From: Datura wrightii
Lineage: Eukaryota > Streptophyta > Magnoliopsida > Solanales > Solanaceae
DNA length: 64,000 nt
Assembly: GCA_035772735.1 (NCBI GenBank)
Contig: JASDFA010000020.1
Location: 108,345,501 to 108,409,500 of the forward strand
Direction: 5' to 3'
The notes below the pieces were generated by a model, which saw only the letters and a list, made by a program, of their open reading frames with translations, ran no database searches and was not told the DNA's origin. Shown piece after piece: positions 12,104 through 24,481 of this stretch (the stretch's first letter is position 1; the number at the start of each line of letters is the position of its first letter). Both the position numbers and the translations under genes were made by a program.

Positions 12104-13333
12104 TCAGGAGAAGTCTCCTGCTCCTGTCGAGAGCCAAGTGCATAAAACTAGTTCTAGCTGCCTGCCAGCTGGACAAGTCGAAGTACCCTGCTGAGTAGGA
12201 CGTGGCACTGGAACTGGTAAACTAGCTGCTATAGTGTGGGCTCCACCACCCTCTGACCTGGCTTCGGGGCAATTCCTAAGCCTGTGTCTGGGTTTTCCAC
12301 ACCCGAAACAAGCATTTGAGCCCACTAAATACCTCACTAGGTGATTCTTGCCACAACTAGCACAAGATGGGAATGTGCACTCTGTGCGCATGCTATTTTG
12401 ACCCCTCAAACCTAAGGCCCTGCTCCTCTGATCGTCTCGTGGCCTGGATGGGATACTGGCTGAAGATGGTGCTGGTGTAATAGATCTGTGCTGGGACTTA
12501 TGGTGAGGCCCACCTCCCGGCCTCGGCCGGGAAAACCTGTAGCTGTCAGTTCTGGCCCTCTTGGCCTCTCTCTGCCTCATATAAGCTGCCTCCATCTGCT
12601 GGGCATAAAGGACTATCCGTGGGTAGTCCATATCTTAATGAAGCATGGTTGTTCTGCAGTCCTTGTCCAGATACTAGGCTACGCCCTGCACGAATCTGCT
12701 CACCCGCGCACTCTGGTCCATCACTAATTTAGGGGCATACTTGGACAGGCGAGTGAACTCAAGTGAATATTCTAACACCATCATCTTTCCCTTTTTGAGA
12801 TTAACAAACTCAGTTGCTTTCAATTCCCTCATCTCCCAAGGGAAGAACCTGTCAAGAAAGGCCATATGGAACTCATCCCAACTGATAGGTCCTGCTTCCG
12901 CTGCCCTGCTATCCTTCCATTGCTTATACCAAATATAAGAGACCTCCTTTAGCTGATAAGAGGCCAAATCAATACACTCCTCATTTGTCACCCCCATAAC
13001 TTGGGTGACCTTCAAGATCCCTTCAATGAACACATGTGGATCCTCATCCACCTTTGATCACGTGAACTCAGGAGGGTTCATCCTCAAAAAGTCTCTAATC
13101 CGAGCCGCTGCTGCGTTACCATTCTATGGGACATGTAGGACAGCCTGCTCGTTGACCTGAGCGGTCAAAGCCTATGCCAACATCTGAATAGCTGCTCGAA
13201 ACTCAGTGTGGGAAACTGGCTCTGGTGCCTGGGGCTCCTGGATAGGTGGGGCTTGCTGACGCTCATGATCGTTGCCACCTTCGTGGCCTTCATCATTTCT
13301 GTTTCTCCTTCCGTTTGTTCCTCTAGGATCCAT
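12104..13333 (-). pseudogene. TE-C gag with CCHC knuckle, broken
   Basis: Capsid/nucleocapsid protein that packages element RNA. The start ATG at 13333 opens MDPRGTNGRRNRNDEG. The retrotransposon gag domain follows (KVDEDPHVFIEGILKVTQVMG, SYQLKEVSYIWYKQWK, FLDRFFPWEMRELKATEF, EYSLEFTRLSKYAP). The zinc knuckle CFGCGKPRHRLRNC is complete near 12290. An in-frame TAG lies at 13172-13174 (Gln in the family), a TGA near 13060, and a frame change near 12680. Confidence 0.88.
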
Positions 13334-13530
13334 AATTTTTTGCAATCACGAATAACACGAATTAGAAGGTTGGAGAGACTTTTCATTGCATGACATGGAT
13401 CACAAAAGAAGGGAACATTTCCTAAAATGTTTAGTAGTCTCTTCGTCGTAAGTGTGGTGCGCTTCACACCCATGAAAAAGACTCTAACTAGAACGGCTTT
13501 CAGACTTCCTAGGACACATCTGAACCTATT

Positions 13531-13542
13531 GCTCTGATACCA
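13531..13542 (-). other. TE-C primer binding site, initiator Met tRNA
   Basis: The + strand reads GCTCTGATACCA, so the minus strand reads TGGTATCAGAGC, complementary to the 3' end of initiator Met tRNA. Four bases separate it from the LTR start at 13547, and there is no mismatch. Confidence 0.93.
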
Positions 13543-13546
13543 AGTT

Positions 13547-15760
13547 TGTCATGACTCGAGAGTACATCCGAATCGTAGACACGAGACAAGGATCCCCGAG
13601 GGACCCCAAGTCAACCCATGGCATGAGCATATAACTAAACCATTCATAGAAGGTGGAAGAATTAGCTTAATAGTCATGACCTAAATAGAACTGTGACATG
13701 AAATATAAGAAACAACAGTACATGATCCAAGTGTAAATAGTTGAATACTATAATTAGGTCTGAAAGGCTCTAATCATAATAGATGGGTTGAAGGGACATG
13801 ACCCCAACAAACCCCAACATTCTGAAAACTAAAAGACAGACAAAAATCAAAAAATAAAGCCCCTGAATCATGAGGACTCACCACTGAGAATAGAGAGAAG
13901 AACTGAGAGCAAGCTAAGAGTGATGCTGAACCTGCAAATCGGATCCTGTATCATAAAACGGTACAACATAGAAAATATGCGGGTCAGTACTTGGAATGTA
14001 CTAAGTATGCGAGGTGTGCAAACGAATACTTAAAACATAAAAGTTATAGGAGTGGGGACATCATGACCATAAAGACTGAAATCATAAGTATAATGTAAGG
14101 CTCAAGATTTCCAAAATATTCGTAAACCTGTCATAGTCATAACATGAGAGAAAAAAATTTCATAAAAGATAACTTGAGCCAAAAGAACATAATCATACAT
14201 TCATTAAACAATGAGGAACAGTGGGAGATTTCTATAACCGACCCCATATGAGCACACACGGAGCCCGACCTGTAAGCCTAGTCGGGAGGTCGTTCATACC
14301 TTGCCAAGGGTATGAACCATGAAAGGCGTGATATCACTCGTGAAGCCCCCGTAGGGAAAAAGGGACAGTCACTACGGAGGTCCCAAACTTAACCTACGGT
14401 GGCACGTAGTTCTGAGATTTGGGGCGTAACCTAGGCCCCGAACCTACTCGGTGTTAAGTACTACTCCCAAAACATGCAACGTGCTTATTGAAATTCATAC
14501 ATGACATGCATAGATAGTTAAATCATGATAATCATAACATGCTTGAGAATTTGAAATACTCGCCATGGAGTTGGGCTCGTGGATCGGCCAAAATCATAGT
14601 TCATAAATCATAAGCAACATGTGGGCGTTGCCCATAATTTCAATCATACATGGAGTGCTTAAATTTATAGGAAACATGATCATATTAACATGAGTAGTTG
14701 AAAAAATGCTTAAAATTCAAAAGTTCATGCTTGTGAAATCACCATAACCATGAATTTCACTAAAAACCCTATGATTTGGGAATATCTGCTTTTAGGGATT
14801 ATATCATCAAATATTGAATAGAAATAAGTCAAAACAACCCAATTTTTAAACCCATGATTTTGGACATACTACAACATGCTCATATCGATTTTTGAGAAAA
14901 CATGCATTTGGGTTGTGACCCATAGAGATTTGGTAATTTTAAACATGGGATTAGGGAGAAATTGGGCATGGATAGGGATTAAACCACCCATTCAAAGCCC
15001 CACATACCTGAAACTTCGTGATTCTTAACTCCCTTGAAAATCCCTAGATGGAAACTTGGAGAATTTGAAGAACACTTGAATCTCTTTCCTCTTTCCTCTC
15101 TACTCTTACATGCATAAAATGAGGTTGATCATGAATGATTTCCCCTTAAAATACCTTGTCCCGACCTCAAAACGAAGTAGTTTAGGTCTTAGGAGTGTAG
15201 AAAATTACGAAAAGGCCCTTACTATATTCGCAAGAAATAACTTCCAGGTGAACCTGATGGGTGACCTGACGACACGTTATGACGGCCAATGACACATCAC
15301 GTCGCCCGTCATGTACACCGTATACCAGTTTAGTTGGGCTCGTAAATGGTGACTCAACGACTTATCACAAGTGACCACAAGTCGTGGTAACCTTCCATCA
15401 AGTACACTACTTCATCCTTAATAAATTTCCACAGGCTTGCTCACGACCCACCTCACGAATCATTGGGACTGGACACCACTCATGGGGTCCCATCCGTTAG
15501 GTGCACTGGTCAGACCTCCTAGTTAGCCCTCAATCTCACCCCACGGGAGACCTGATGACTTTTGGTAGCTGGCCATGAGTCATTCCCACACTCATGGGGA
15601 CCTCAGCTCCTCAGCCATTCCATACTCCCCCAATCCACCTAGCGACTCGTGGGGCCTCCTCACGAGTCCTCTAGTGACTCGTCCTGCACTGCTGCAACAT
15701 TTTCCCAAATTTTCCCCCTTTGACTCCTTGGTCTGATCCTTGGGTTCCTGGGGTATAACA
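13547..15760 (-). repeat. TE-C LTR, right copy (5' LTR of the element)
   Basis: 2214 bp, starts TGTCATGACTCGAG and ends GGGGTATAACA, matching 6269-8493 throughout. The palindrome cluster lies at about 15240-15690. As 5' LTR on the minus strand it would carry the promoter, with the cluster upstream of the ACTAATTC/AAGGCCC region near 15215. Confidence 0.95.
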
Positions 15761-15765
15761 GGCTA

Positions 15766-15994
15766 TGAGTGGTGCAGGGCGCCCCGATGATCCAGAGGTG
15801 TTGAAATTTGGCTAACTCCTTGGTGCTACGGATGGGGATTAGAGCCTTGAGATGAACATCAAAGGAAACTTGAGCCCAACTTGGGACTACAGGTGGGGCG
15901 GCATGCCAGGCCTATTCCGAAGCAGAAATTGCTGATTTTAAAGCTAAATATTGGAGGGTAGAAGCCACATTTGAAGGCTCAACTATATAAATAA

Positions 15995-16064
<70 letters not shown>

Positions 16065-17006
16065 GTATGTGTGTATGTATGTATGTATAGCCTCTAGGTC
16101 ATTTATTTAGCATCTTTTGATCACTTTTACATTCCGTATATCATTTTGTAAGGGTTGTAAGCCACTTGGAAGAGGGGACAAGTCCTACACTAGGTTTCTT
16201 CTTTTCTTTATCATTTTACTTTGAATGATGATGATTAAGTATTTTTTTTCCACTCGTCTATGAGTGGATAAACTTATACTTTAAGGTTTTGGCCATGGTG
16301 GATGGTTAATGTTTGATAGACTAATTTTATACTAGTTTCAATTCTTTATTAATGGTTGCTTATATTTACTTGTTTTAATTACTTATTCATTATCCTGATC
16401 AACTTGTGAGTAAATCTGTTGGCTTTCGATTGAACTTGGGAAAGGGAACCGAAAGGATTAAAGGTAAATATAGAGCAGGAATTCGAAGACCCTTGAACCC
16501 ATTGGTGAGAAGATAGAAGTTGTTGTTGAGGATAGGAATATACCCTTCAATCCTGTTTAGTTTAAATACAAGTAGGCATAACCGTCGTTTCATGTTTCTC
16601 CTATGACCATAAGGATATAGGTATTAGGGTTTACGAGATAGTTCTTGGATGGTCTGGTGAGTGGCAAGGAATGGGATAGTAAATCGCAACTAGTAATCAT
16701 AGGAAGAATTGTTCTAGTATAATCACATCGTGAAAACTTAACCTAAAAATAAAAGTTTCATTTCCCTAGATTTTCATCATCATCTGAGGTAAAACCAAGT
16801 TTGCAACTATCTTTAGTTAATTTTGTATCAAAAGTTTTTAGTAGTTAATTTTCCAAACCATTCCCCATTTCAACTGTTTAATAGAATTGCAAAATAAGAA
16901 ACAACATTAAACGATTAAACTGACAAGTCTCTGAGGGATCGATAAGCGAGACTTCCATTCCTATATTACTTGACTACCACGTATGCTAGCATGCGCTTTG
17001 GTGACA
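15766..17006 (+). repeat. TE-B 3' LTR, right piece
   Basis: Continuation of 5809-6268 after the GGCTA copy at 15761-15765. It starts with more GGTGCTACGG/GGGGCGGC units (to about 15915), then a TATA-like TATATAAATA (15984-15993) that runs into a long TA microsatellite. A ~900-bp U5/R part follows. The end (CATGCGCTTTGGTGACA) is followed by TTAGT and then TE-D LTR sequence. Confidence 0.78.
15991..16090. repeat. (AT)n then (ATGT)n microsatellite in the TE-B LTR
   Basis: AATA units, about 26 AT dinucleotides (roughly 16000-16051), then ATGT tetranucleotides to about 16090 with one GTGT change. It directly continues the TATA-like box of the LTR, so it probably grew from that box by slippage. 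Confidence 0.97.
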
Positions 17007-18526
17007 TTAGTAACTAAAATCATGAGGAACAATAGGAGACTCATCATAATCCACAACCACCCTATATGAGTGCATGATGATCCCACGTCATGCCCACGTG
17101 AAGGAGAGCCATCCAAAGCCTTGCCAGGGCAAACAATGAATAAGGTGTGATATCACGGTGTGCTTTAGGGTGGGGGAAGCACTCTCTTGAGAGGTCCCAA
17201 ATATATACCTATATTGGTGAGTAATTTATGAGACCGGGAAACCTTGAACCCTTTGGCCTACTCGGTGCTAGACACTACTCTCAAAATATGCATATTGCTC
17301 ATATAATCATATTCTCAAATCATAGCTTAAATATGAACATTGGGAATCTTGACTCCAAGTCATACCATAAACTGCATTAGGAGTCTAGAATCCTAATCAT
17401 ATCATAAAGTGATCTTATTAGCCTTGGCAAAAAAATAATAAGCATACTTAACTAGCATGGTATTTCCCAAATCATAAAATCATGCATACTTGAAATAGAC
17501 TTCATAATACAAATCATGGAATCATAAGTTGAGAATTCATAAACATTCATGCATACTTGATATCTCATCATGCTTGAAATCATGGATCATAAACTTGAAT
17601 ATTCATAAAACTTACTTAATAGGGAATAATTTGTAATAACTTGAAATCATGATATATAATCAAATTGAGTGTAAAGTCTTCCCATTAGACTTAAATCGTA
17701 AATTAGAACATGAGGGAATTAGACCAATAAACATAGTATATAGTTTCATTGAATTGGATTAAAACCCTAGAAATCAGTACACGTGGTTAGAAATTTGAAT
17801 TCATGAATTAGAGGGGAAATTTGTGCATGAGGATGAAAAAAAATACCCCCATTCATAGCTCTACATAACTGGGTAAACTGATTTCCAAACTAGTCTTGAA
17901 AGGCCAAAAGAATTGAGAAGGGATTGTAGTTTGATCTTGGAAGAGAACTTCAATTCAATACATGCATGGGAGAAAAATGACTTAGACTAGGCTAAACCCT
18001 CTCAAAAACACATTTCAAGGCTCAAAAAGACTTCATTAGGAGTTAGGAATTTAGGAAATTACAAAACACCCTTAATGAATTGACTGGAAAATTGACCCTG
18101 GCAGTCCCAATGAGGGACTGGACGACTTGTTGGGTTGATGACTCGTCAGGTCTTTCATCACCACTGGCAATAATTCCAACTTTTTGATCATTCCCACTAA
18201 CGAGTAACTTAACAAGTGGTTAGGGACATGATGAATCGTTCCCTCAATCTGTTCTAAACACTAGAAAATCAACTCATTCTTCACCACTACACACTTAACA
18301 CGTCACACCATGACTTGTGCTGTGACATGACGACTCATCATCCCATCCATCCTATATTTCCGAAATAACTTCTTCTCAAAATTATCACCACTTAATGGGT
18401 CACTTAACAATTCGTCAAGTGACTTAGTGAGTCACCTGACGAGTAATTTTGTGACTTGGTGTAGATATTTTTAATTTCTCTGATTCAATACTCGGGTACG
18501 ATCTTAGGGACTTTTGGGGTGTTAAA
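17007..18526 (-). repeat. TE-D LTR, left copy, truncated by TE-B
   Basis: Matches 25205-26738, for example the GGAGACTC..CAT and GATGATCCCACGTC stretches near 17035-17085 versus 25240-25290. It ends GGGGTGTTAAA, where the right copy has GTGTTACA. The palindrome-type cluster at about 18110-18450 uses ACGACTTGT, ACGAGTAAC and GACTCGTC-like words. On the minus strand a degraded purine tract (18527-18541) precedes it. Confidence 0.85.
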
Positions 18527-18753
18527 TTATCTCCCCATTGGGAACATTCATCCTCGAATATAAAATAAGCATGCTAAAAGGTAAAGGAAAGAACTGCAAT
18601 CCCAAAACTGAACATACATAATTAAAAACTTATGGAGTGATTGACTCCGGACTGATATACATGACTGAACTAATGCATTCAATAACATGAAAGAGACTGA
18701 GGGACTAAACTTGATATGAAGCTTAATAGAGTACTAAGGAGGAAACTGGTACC

Positions 18754-21500
18754 TCATGCTGGAACTGATCCAGAAAGGAAAAGATGCGGGCATCTAACCA
18801 TCATATCTTCTCCCGTTTCCCACGTAGCTCCCTCAATAAGCTGATTTCTCCACAACACCTTTAATGAAGCTACTTTCTTGTTCCTCAACTTCCGAACCTG
18901 ACGATCAAGGATCTCAACCAGAACCTCCTCATAGGTAAGGCTATCCTTCACACCCATGCTTTACACCGAAAAAACTAAGGCTGGGTCACCAATGCACTTC
19001 TTCAATAGAGATACATGGAAAATCAAATGCACTAAAGCTAACTCCGCTGGTAGCTCCAACTCATATACCACCTTGCAACTCGACTCAGAATTCAATAAGG
19101 ACCAACATATCGGGGACTAAGCTTCCCTTTCATTCTGAACCTCATCACTCCCTTCATAGGCGACACTTTTAGAAACACCCAATCATCAACATCAAACTCA
19201 AGCTCTCTCCGCCTAACATCCGCATACAATTTCTAATGACTTTGAGTTGTTTTCAGCCTTTCCCTAATAAGCTGAACTTTCTGCACCGCCTCATGAGATG
19301 AATCTAGCCCTATCAATGTAGCCTCACCTACCTCAAACCATCCAATAGGTAATCTACACCTCTTCCCATAAAGAGCCTCAAACGGAGCCATCTGAATGCT
19401 GGAGTGATAATTGTTAATCTAGGAAAACTAAATGAGAGGTTTGTGATCATCCCAACTACCCTTAAAATCAATCACATATGCTCTAAACATGTTCGCAAGA
19501 GTTTGAATGGTTCGCTCAGCCTGACCATCTCTCTGCGGGTGAAAAGTTGTGCTAAGCTTTACCTGAGTACCAAGACCCTTCTGAAATAACCTCCAAAACT
19601 AAGAGGTAAACTGAGAACCCCTATATTAGATGATGGACAAAGGAACTCCATGCAACCGAAATAACTCCCGAATGTACAAAATAGTATAATCCTCAGCTGA
19701 ATCTGTGGTTTTGACCAGTAAGAAATGGGCTGATTTGGTCAATCTGTCTACAATCACCCATATAGAGTCATATTGTTGGCGTGTATGAGGCAAGCCTGTA
19801 ATGAAGTCTATATTGATCTCCTCCCACTTCCAAGTAGGAATGCTAACATCCTGAAGCATACCTCCAGGTCTCTGGTGCTCAACCTTCCCTGCTAGCAATT
19901 CGAACACTTAGCCACAAACTCTACAATGTCCTTTTTCGTGCCATTCTACCCATAGACTTCTCGTAGGTCACAGTACATCTTGGTGGCACCTGAACGCATA
20001 GAGTACCGAGAGCTATGAGCCTCTCTCAACATTTTCTCTCTCATGTCACCTATAATGGGCACACACAATTGGCCCTGATATTTGAGTATACCATCTCCCC
20101 CTTGGGAGAAAACCTCTAGTTACTGATTCTAGACAGTTTCCTTTAGATTCCTATGATAGGATCCTCATTTTGCCTAGCTTTGACTTTCATCACCAAAAGA
20201 AGATTTCCACCTATTCTGAACAATAACACCACTATCCGTAGAATTTGTAAGGTGAACCCCTAAATGAGCAAGACTGTGGACATCCTTCACCAACTCCTTC
20301 CTTCCATCCTTCGCATGAGACACACCCTCCATGGACAGCCTACTAAGAGCATCCTCCACTAAATTACACTCATGTCATAGTCCTTGAGAAGCTCTAGCCA
20401 TCTCTTTTACCGCAAATTCAGGTCCTTCTGAGTGAACTCATATTGAAGGATCTTATGGTTCGTGAATACATCCACATGCACCCTATACAAATAGTGTATC
20501 CAAATATTCAAAGCAAACACCACGGCTACCAACTCTAGGTCATGCATTGGGTAATTTTTTTATGGGTCTTAAGTTGTCTAGAGGCGTATGCAATGATCTT
20601 ATCATGTTGTATCAACAAACAACCAATACTAACTCAAGAGGCATCACAATACACAACAAAACCATTTGTGCCCTATGGTAGGGTCAACACTGGGGCTAAA
20701 GTGAGTCAGGTCTTTCACTCCTGATAACTCTTCTCACACGCATCGAACCACTGAAATTTGACCTTCTTCTGAGTCAACTTAGTCAATGGTGCTGAAATGG
20801 ATGAAAATCCCTCTACAAACTTCCTGTAGTATCCAACTATTATCCGAAGGACAAACTGATCTAGGCCAATTCTTCACTGCTTCTATCTTCTGAGAGTCTA
20901 CCTGCACACCCTCGCTAGACACTACATGGCCTAAAATTTCTACTGAGTTCAGCCAAAAATCACACTTTCTAATTTAGCAAATAGTTGGTCATCCTTAAGA
21001 GTCTGCAACAGAATCCTTAAATGAGTGGCATACTCCTTCTTGCTCCAAGAGTATATGAGAATATCATCTATGACGACAATCACAAACACATCCAAATATC
21101 GCTAAAACACCTTGTTCATCAAATCTCTAAAAGATGCAAGATCATTCGTTGGTCCAAAAGACATAACTACGAACTCATAGTGACCATATCAAGTCCTGAT
21201 GGTTGTCTTCAGAATGTCACTCTCCCTAACTCTGAGCTGATGATATCTAGATCTGAGGTATATCTTTGAGAAGCACTTAGCACCCTGAAGCTGGTCAAAC
21301 AAGTCATCAATCCTGCGGAGGGGATACTTATTCTTAATTGTGACCTTCTTTAACTATCGATAATCAATGAGCATCTTAAAGAAACCATCCTTCTTTCAAA
21401 CATAGAGAACTAGAGCACCCCATAGGGATTTACTAGGCCTGATGAAACACTTATCTAGGAGATCTTTCAACTACTCTTTCAACACTTTTAGTTCGGTTGG
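18754..21500 (-). pseudogene. TE-D pol (RT to chromodomain), heavily decayed
   Basis: In minus-strand order: RT at about 20830-21500 (catalytic box VIDD, IDDILIYS near 21060), RNase H and linker at about 20170-20830, integrase zinc region near 19910-20040, core at 19626-19907 (VEHQRPGGMLQDVSIP, INIDFITGLP, LHGVPLSII), GPY module near 19060-19170, and chromodomain at 18754-18957 (SLTYEEVLVEILDRQVRKL, KVLWRNQLIEGATWE). No domain is open from end to end. The two catalytic RT Asp residues are kept. Confidence 0.85.
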
Positions 21501-21529
21501 GGCCAATCTATAAGGAGGAATTGATATAG

Positions 21530-21850
21530 TTGCATATCAGAAAGAAGGTCAATACCAAAGTAAATCTCCCACTCAAGAGGGACTCTTGGTAGATCATCTG
21601 GGAACACCTCCGGATATTCACGTACAACAAGGATAGAATAAAGAGTTGGGGTCTAGGACATAGAATCCTTGACCTGATCTAGATGGTATACACAACACTT
21701 AGAGATCATCTTCCTGGCCTTGAGATAGGAAATAAAGCAACTTACAGGCAAAGCTGAACTACCTTTCCACTCTAGGACTGGCTCACTCGGAAACTAACAC
21801 TATACCGTATGGGTTCTACAATTGATTGAAGCATAACATGCATGCAACCA
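21530..21850 (-). pseudogene. TE-D protease region, C-terminal part, cut by insert X
   Basis: On the minus strand it encodes the ACYASINC-like motif, SEPVLEW and the pre-RT linker. It is separated from the N-terminal half (22736-23010) by an 885-bp insert. The piece nearest the insert (21820-21850) is present again at 22736-22766. Confidence 0.75.
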
Positions 21851-22735
21851 TAACAATCATGCAACATGAACTTTAAGGCAATCTTGGAGTGTGAACTTTC
21901 AATGACTTAAGTTGTGACTTCAGCATGCTTTGATCAACCATACCCCTTGTTTTGAATGAAATAAACACTTTTCAGTCACGTCAATCATTTGTGGTTACCT
22001 CTTGGAGCATGTGCAAAATTGTTGAGTCTTTTCTTGTCATTGATGTGTGATTTTGGGGTTGTCCTAGTCATAGTGGTCCCTTGTGTACAAATTTTATGGT
22101 GTGGCATGCTTAATTCAATTTTTACAACTGTGAAGAAATGCCATGCTTGAGGAAAAGGAATGATTCAAGTTTGGGGGTTTTATGAGTTGGTAATTTACCA
22201 ACTCATTAGGGTTTTTAGCATGAGCTTCTACTTGGTAATCAATTTATTTAGGAGGATTTTATGCCCCTTGTCTTTGGTTTGTGCAGGTATTGAACTTAAA
22301 TAGGCAGAGAAAAAGAATTGAATGAAAAGCATGATGTTGGAAGAAGAGGGCCTGCACTTCACAGGATGACACCTGTGAAAGCAGGCTAAATGTAGAATGC
22401 ACTAGTCTGAGGTTGAAAGAGTACCTGTGAAACGTAGGTCAGCACCTGCGAAATGCAGGTTGTAAATGCAGGATCCTATCAGGAGTTCTAGTCCAGATAA
22501 ACGAGACACTTGTGCCCCGTGGATGAGCATTGTGAAATGTAGGTTCCTCACAAGTAAGGCCGCATTGATGAGGGTAAAATGGTCCAGATTTAACTCTAAG
22601 ACATTTTAGAGGCTGCTGAGGGAAAAATGGGAAGAAAATGCACAAGAAAAAAGGAGTAGACTTTTGCTAATGGGCACACCTTTTGTAGAGGAAGAGAAGA
22701 TTCTTTTCAACAAAATTCCATATTATATTATTTTG
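21851..22735 (+). mobile_element. Insert X: Athila-like 3' internal end plus LTR start within TE-D
   Basis: Foreign to the protease gene. It holds a purine tract (CAAGTTTGGGGGTT, 22166-22179), then an LTR start whose first bases form a perfect palindrome (GAGTTGGTAA and TTACCAACTC, 22184-22204). A cluster of ACCTGC..GCAGGT-type dyads lies at 22350-22560. There is no second LTR and no poly(A) tail. The flanks are ~31-bp near-identical direct repeats (21820-21850, 22736-22766; three mismatches by eye), far longer than the 5 bp an LTR integrase makes. The mechanism is unclear. Confidence 0.7.
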
Positions 22736-24240
22736 AATTGGCTGAAGCATAACATGCGTGCAACCAAACCACTACTGAAATAAAATCAGAATCGATCATA
22801 TCTAACTTCACTAGGTCGTCTGAGTGGACTTTCTGAAGAATCGTGACAGGGCAATTTCTATACACCCATCAAGCTAAAACTGACTCACCAATAGGAGTTG
22901 AGACTGAGAAGGGTTTTGACAGGATTTTGGGACTCACTCTGAAACTAACAGAAACATAAGGAGTCACAAAATATAAGTTAGCCCCTTGATCTAAAAACAC
23001 ATACACATCAAGAGTGAATACTCATAACATACCAGTGACTACATTGGGAGAGAGCTCCTGCTCTAAATGAGAAGCTAGGGAATAGAACCTATTCTAGCGC
23101 TAACTGCCACCTGCACTAGAAGAGACACCCTGCTGAGATGGGCGAGCTACTAGAGCTACTGAACTGGTGGCTGGGGCACGACCTTCATTATTTCCTTGCC
23201 TAGCCAGACAATCTCTGCACATATGCCTGGGCTTCCCATACCCAAAGCAAATATTTAAACCAACCAAGCCCTTACCATGGTGCTTCCTGCCACACTTTCT
23301 ACAAGCTAGAAAAGTGTGCTCTCCTGTCATGCTCCTCTAAGCCCTAGAGCCTGACGCTCTACCTCTCTGATCTCCCCGGGGCCTAGATGGAACACTAGGT
23401 GATAAAGGAGCAAAGGCTGACAACCCCTGGTGGAATTGAGGTTGATGTCCACCATCGAACCTTTAATGAAAGTGCGCATGACTCCCTATCCTAGCCTTCT
23501 TGGCCTTTCTCTCCTTCTCCTTCATCTGCTCTGCCTCTATCTTCTGGCATATATGACCAACTGGGAGAAATCTATGTCATTGATCTACATGGTGGTCTTG
23601 CACTCCTTGACCAAGGAATCTGCCACTCCATTCACAAACTTGCTCCCCGAGCCCTAGGATCAACAACCATCTCCGGTGCATATTTGGACAACCGGGTAAA
23701 CTCCAAAGCATACTCCTAGAGAGTCCTATTGTTTGGCTTCAAGTTGACGAACTCCACCGCATTTGCCTCTCTCAACTCCCTAGGGAAGAACCTATCCAAG
23801 AAAGGAATCACAAACTCATCCCAACCCATAGGAACTTCTCCAACTCCCCTACTATCCTTCCACTGGTGGAACCAAATGTAAGCAACCCCCTTTAGCTGAT
23901 AGAAGGCTAAGTCTTCACTCTCATCTCCTGTCACCCCCATAATTTGGGTGATCTTCTACACCTCCTCAAGGAACCTTGTGGGTCCTCATCCACTTTCGAC
24001 CAAAGAAATTTAGATTGTTCATCCTGAGAAAGTCTCGCACTCTCGATGCTTCTGCGTTCCTATACTGAGAACATGGGCCACCGCTTGCTGGTTGACCTGA
24101 GCGATCATGACCTATGCCAACTTCTGAAATACTGCCCTGAACTCGGCATGAGTAACTTATTCGGGCAAGGGATTTTCTAGAGCTGGTGGGGCTTGTTGAT
24201 GCCCATCTCCGTTGCCATTGCCATGGACATTCCCATTGGC
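22736..24240 (-). pseudogene. TE-D gag and N-terminal protease, broken
   Basis: Protease start near 23000 shows the active-site triad as DQG (VFLDQGANLYFVTPY). Upstream, gag has the knuckle CFGYGKPRHMCRDC, with the second Cys changed to Tyr, near 23230. The gag core at 23716-23940 reads SEDLAFYQLKGVAYIWFHQWK and FLDRFFPRELREANAVEF. In-frame TAG at 24112-24114 occupies the same gag codon as in TE-C and TE-L. The start codon of the family is lost near 24250. Confidence 0.82.
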
Positions 24241-24465
24241 AGTTTTTTACTACTTACTCGGTGTGGAGGCATATTTCTACAAACGCATGTAGCACAAGTT
24301 ATAGGAATATAGAGGTAGTTCATTGCACGACATAGATCATGAAAGAAGGGAAATTACCTAAAACGACTTGTAGCCTCTTCCCCATAAGTGTGGCGTGCTT
24401 CACACCCATAGAAAAGACTCTACTTAAAGAAGCTTTCAAACACCGTAGGAAACACCTAAAACTTT

Positions 24466-24477
24466 GCTCTAATACAA
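24466..24477 (-). other. TE-D primer binding site, initiator Met tRNA, mutated
   Basis: The + strand GCTCTAATACAA gives minus TTGTATTAGAGC against TGGTATCAGAGC, two differences, four bases inside the LTR start at 24482. Position and spacing match TE-C. Confidence 0.85.
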
Positions 24478-24481
24478 AATT

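Larger units (their letters stand above)
6269..15760 (-). mobile_element. TE-C: complete Ty3/gypsy chromovirus, minus strand
   Basis: A 9.5-kb element with two LTRs (6269-8493 and 13547-15760), TG...CA ends, an exact GGCTA target duplication, a perfect initiator-Met-tRNA primer site (13531-13542) and a purine tract at 8494-8507. Read on the minus strand it encodes gag, protease, RT, RNase H, integrase and chromodomain. All genes carry stops or shifts. By rough eye count the LTRs differ at about 18-20 of the first 260 bases, so this is not a fresh insertion. Confidence 0.95.
5344..17006 (+). mobile_element. TE-B: Athila-like non-autonomous element, 3' end, interrupted by TE-C
   Basis: The visible parts are an internal tail (5344-5808), a purine-rich tract (5794-5808, TGTGTGGGGTGGTGA), and a 3' LTR in two pieces, 5809-6268 and 15766-17006. 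The LTR ends with the Athila-style run of a termination/transfer region (GGGATCGATAAGCGAGAC near 16937) and GGTGACA at 17006. No primer site follows, as expected of a 3' LTR. TE-C splits the LTR with target duplication GGCTA. Just past 17006 the sequence is TE-D LTR, so TE-B sits inside TE-D. The 5' end is off the left edge. Confidence 0.8.

Noticed and set aside
13531..13542. tRNA-like words at primer sites taken as tRNA genes
   Set aside because: Only the 12-18 bases complementary to a tRNA 3' end are present, at the standard distance from the LTR. No cloverleaf surrounds them.
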